DNA from: Nocardia sp. CDC159
GTDB taxonomy: Bacteria > Actinomycetota > Actinomycetes > Mycobacteriales > Mycobacteriaceae
DNA: 64,000 bases
NCBI RefSeq assembly: GCF_023740735.1
Contig: NZ_JAMRXH010000015.1
Coordinates: forward strand, 124,001 to 188,000
Direction of reading: 5' to 3'
Under the pieces are notes generated by a model. The model was not told the origin of the DNA. It ran no database searches and saw only the letters and a program-made list of their open reading frames with translations. The stretch's first letter is position 1, and each line of letters opens with the position of its first letter. A program made the position numbers and the translations under genes. Shown here piece after piece: positions 62,849 through 64,000 of the stretch.

Positions 62849-64000
62849 CTAGATATTTGCCCGATTCTCGGCGAAGCGCCGCAGCGACTCGACCTGATCC
62901 GGGTCCAGCGAGGGGCGCACCGCGGCGCGGGCCGCGACCACATCCGTGCTCGTGATGTCGGCGGCGTCGACGTCGCGGCGCATGGCCGCCAGCGCGGCCT
63001 CGCGCAGCAGGGCCGCGCAGTCGGCGGCGGAATAGCCGTCGAGGTCCGCGGCCAGTTCGGTCAGGCGCACATCGGCGGCCAGCGGCACCGAGCGCGCGGC
63101 GGTGCGCAGGATCTCGGTGCGCGCGGCGGCGTCCGGCGGCGGCACGAACACCAGCCGCTCCAGCCGACCGGGGCGGGTCAGCGCCGGATCGATGAGTTCG
63201 GGCCGGTTGGTCGCGCCGACCACGACCACGTCGCGCAGCGGCTCCACCCCGTCCAACTCGGTGAGCAGCGCGGCCACCACCCGGTCGGCGACGCCGGAAT
63301 CGCTGCTCTGCCCGCGCCGCGGCGCGAGGGCGTCGATCTCGTCGAGGAAGATCAGCGACGGCGCCGAATCGCGTGCGCGCTGGAACAATTCGCGCACCGC
63401 GCGCTCGGAGGAGCCGACCCACTTGTCCATCAGCTCCGCGCCCTTCACCGCGTGCACGCTGAGCTGGCCCGTTCCGGCCAGGGCGCGCACCAGGAACGTC
63501 TTACCGCAGCCGGGTGGTCCGTAGAGGAGCACGCCACGAGGCGGGTCGATGCCCAGGCGGGCGAAGGAGTCCGGATGGCGCAGCGGCCACAGCACCGCCT
63601 CGGTGAGGGCCTGCTTGGTCTCGACCATATCGCCGACGTCGTCGAGGCTCAGGCTGCCGATCGCCAATTCCTCGGTTCCCGAACGCGACAGCGGCCGGAT
63701 CACGGCCAGCGCGCCCACCAGATCGTCCTGGGTGAGCACGGGATCGGCGTGGTCGCGGCTGGCCCGCGAGGCCGCCCGCAGCGCCGCCTCGCGGCACAGG
63801 GCGGCCAGATCGGAGACCACGAAACCCGGCGTGCGGGCGGCGATCTCGTCCAGCGTCAGTTGCTCGGTGGGCACCTTGCGCAGCAGCTGTTCGAGTAGAT
63901 CCTTGCGCACGGCCGCGGTGGGCAGGGTGAGCGCGACCTCGCGATCGCACAGATCCGGCGCGCGCAAACGGCTGTCGACCCGGGCGGGGGCCGAGGTGGT
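62849..64000 (-). CDS. AAA ATPase, CDC48/VAT-like, C-terminal part (Rv0435c-like)
   Basis: Only the last 383 codons are in the window; the gene starts beyond it. The visible part begins inside the first AAA module (RLRAPDLCDREVAL) with its helical lid, then a second AAA module with Walker A GPPGCGKT, pore loop KWVGSSERAV, Walker B SLIFLDEIDALAP, sensor 1 GATNRPE and arginine-finger region RPGRLERLVF. Such tandem AAA proteins unfold or remodel protein complexes as hexamers. It matches Rv0435c, which follows the Rv0433-Rv0434 region in M. tuberculosis. Confidence 0.92.
   Translation of the reverse strand, partial: TTSAPARVDSRLRAPDLCDREVALTLPTAAVRKDLLEQLLRKVPTEQLTLDEIAARTPGFVVSDLAALCREAALRAASRASRDHADPVLTQDDLVGALAVIRPLSRSGTEELAIGSLSLDDVGDMVETKQALTEAVLWPLRHPDSFARLGIDPPRGVLLYGPPGCGKTFLVRALAGTGQLSVHAVKGAELMDKWVGSSERAVRELFQRARDSAPSLIFLDEIDALAPRRGQSSDSGVADRVVAALLTELDGVEPLRDVVVVGATNRPELIDPALTRPGRLERLVFVPPPDAAARTEILRTAARSVPLAADVRLTELAADLDGYSAADCAALLREAALAAMRRDVDAADITSTDVVAARAAVRPSLDPDQVESLRRFAENRANI

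Overview
The window is GC-rich DNA from an actinobacterium of the Mycobacteriales, most likely Nocardiaceae (Nocardia or a close relative). The gene order of its backbone follows, from memory, the Mycobacterium tuberculosis stretch Rv0407-Rv0435c: fgd1-pta-ackA-pknG-glnH-glnX-mutT3-thiE-thiO-thiS-thiG, then thiD-thiC, then xthA-GNAT-def-DUF3263-virR-sodC-YbdK-like ligase and an AAA ATPase. The genus is inferred from that order and from protein style; no rRNA is present to confirm it.

Layout. 1-2376: the end of F420-dependent glucose-6-phosphate dehydrogenase, a secreted lipase and a deazaflavin-dependent reductase. 2612-5884: the pta-ackA acetate node, closed by a nested palindrome. 6041-10545: glnX-glnH-pknG, an amino-acid-sensing kinase operon read leftwards. 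10700-13564: mutT3 and a molybdopterin oxidoreductase. 13561-18358: an ABC exporter, thiE, and the divergent thiOSG operon. 18545-20295: a two-gene ABC transporter between palindrome-rich spacers. 20598-21614: a class III nucleotide cyclase.

21948-31059 is a catabolic operon (AtuA-like protein, FadE13, AccD2, AccA2, FadE12, EchA7, TetR) whose gene content resembles the Pseudomonas atu acyclic-terpenoid cluster and Rv0976c-Rv0971c. A 75-bp in-frame palindromic insertion sits inside the biotin carboxylase domain of AccA2. A tRNA-Glu follows. 31222-34738 holds a small acidic ORF and two membrane glycosyltransferases. 34919-39347 holds a second deazaflavin reductase, thiD, a TetR regulator, a VOC protein and thiC under a TPP riboswitch. 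39496-47052 holds a second secreted lipase with a divergent TetR, the homogentisate pair hmgA-fahA, a TetR regulator and a FadE5-type acyl-CoA dehydrogenase.

47108-53944 contains a membrane protein, a frameshifted Uma2 pseudogene, and the conserved block xthA to YbdK-like ligase. 54002-62796 appears inserted relative to the M. tuberculosis order: a PAP2 protein, a complete Mrp cation/proton antiporter operon (A/B fused, then C-D-E-F-G, every junction a 4-bp overlap) and a polytopic membrane protein. The window ends inside an AAA ATPase. I saw no rRNA, CRISPR array, prophage or insertion sequence.

The observations most worth a second look are the palindromic element in accA2, the Atu-like operon, the recurrent TTGCCCC hairpins and a 3 x 27 bp tandem array, convergent genes that share a CTAG stop tetranucleotide, and a cyclase with an altered catalytic residue.
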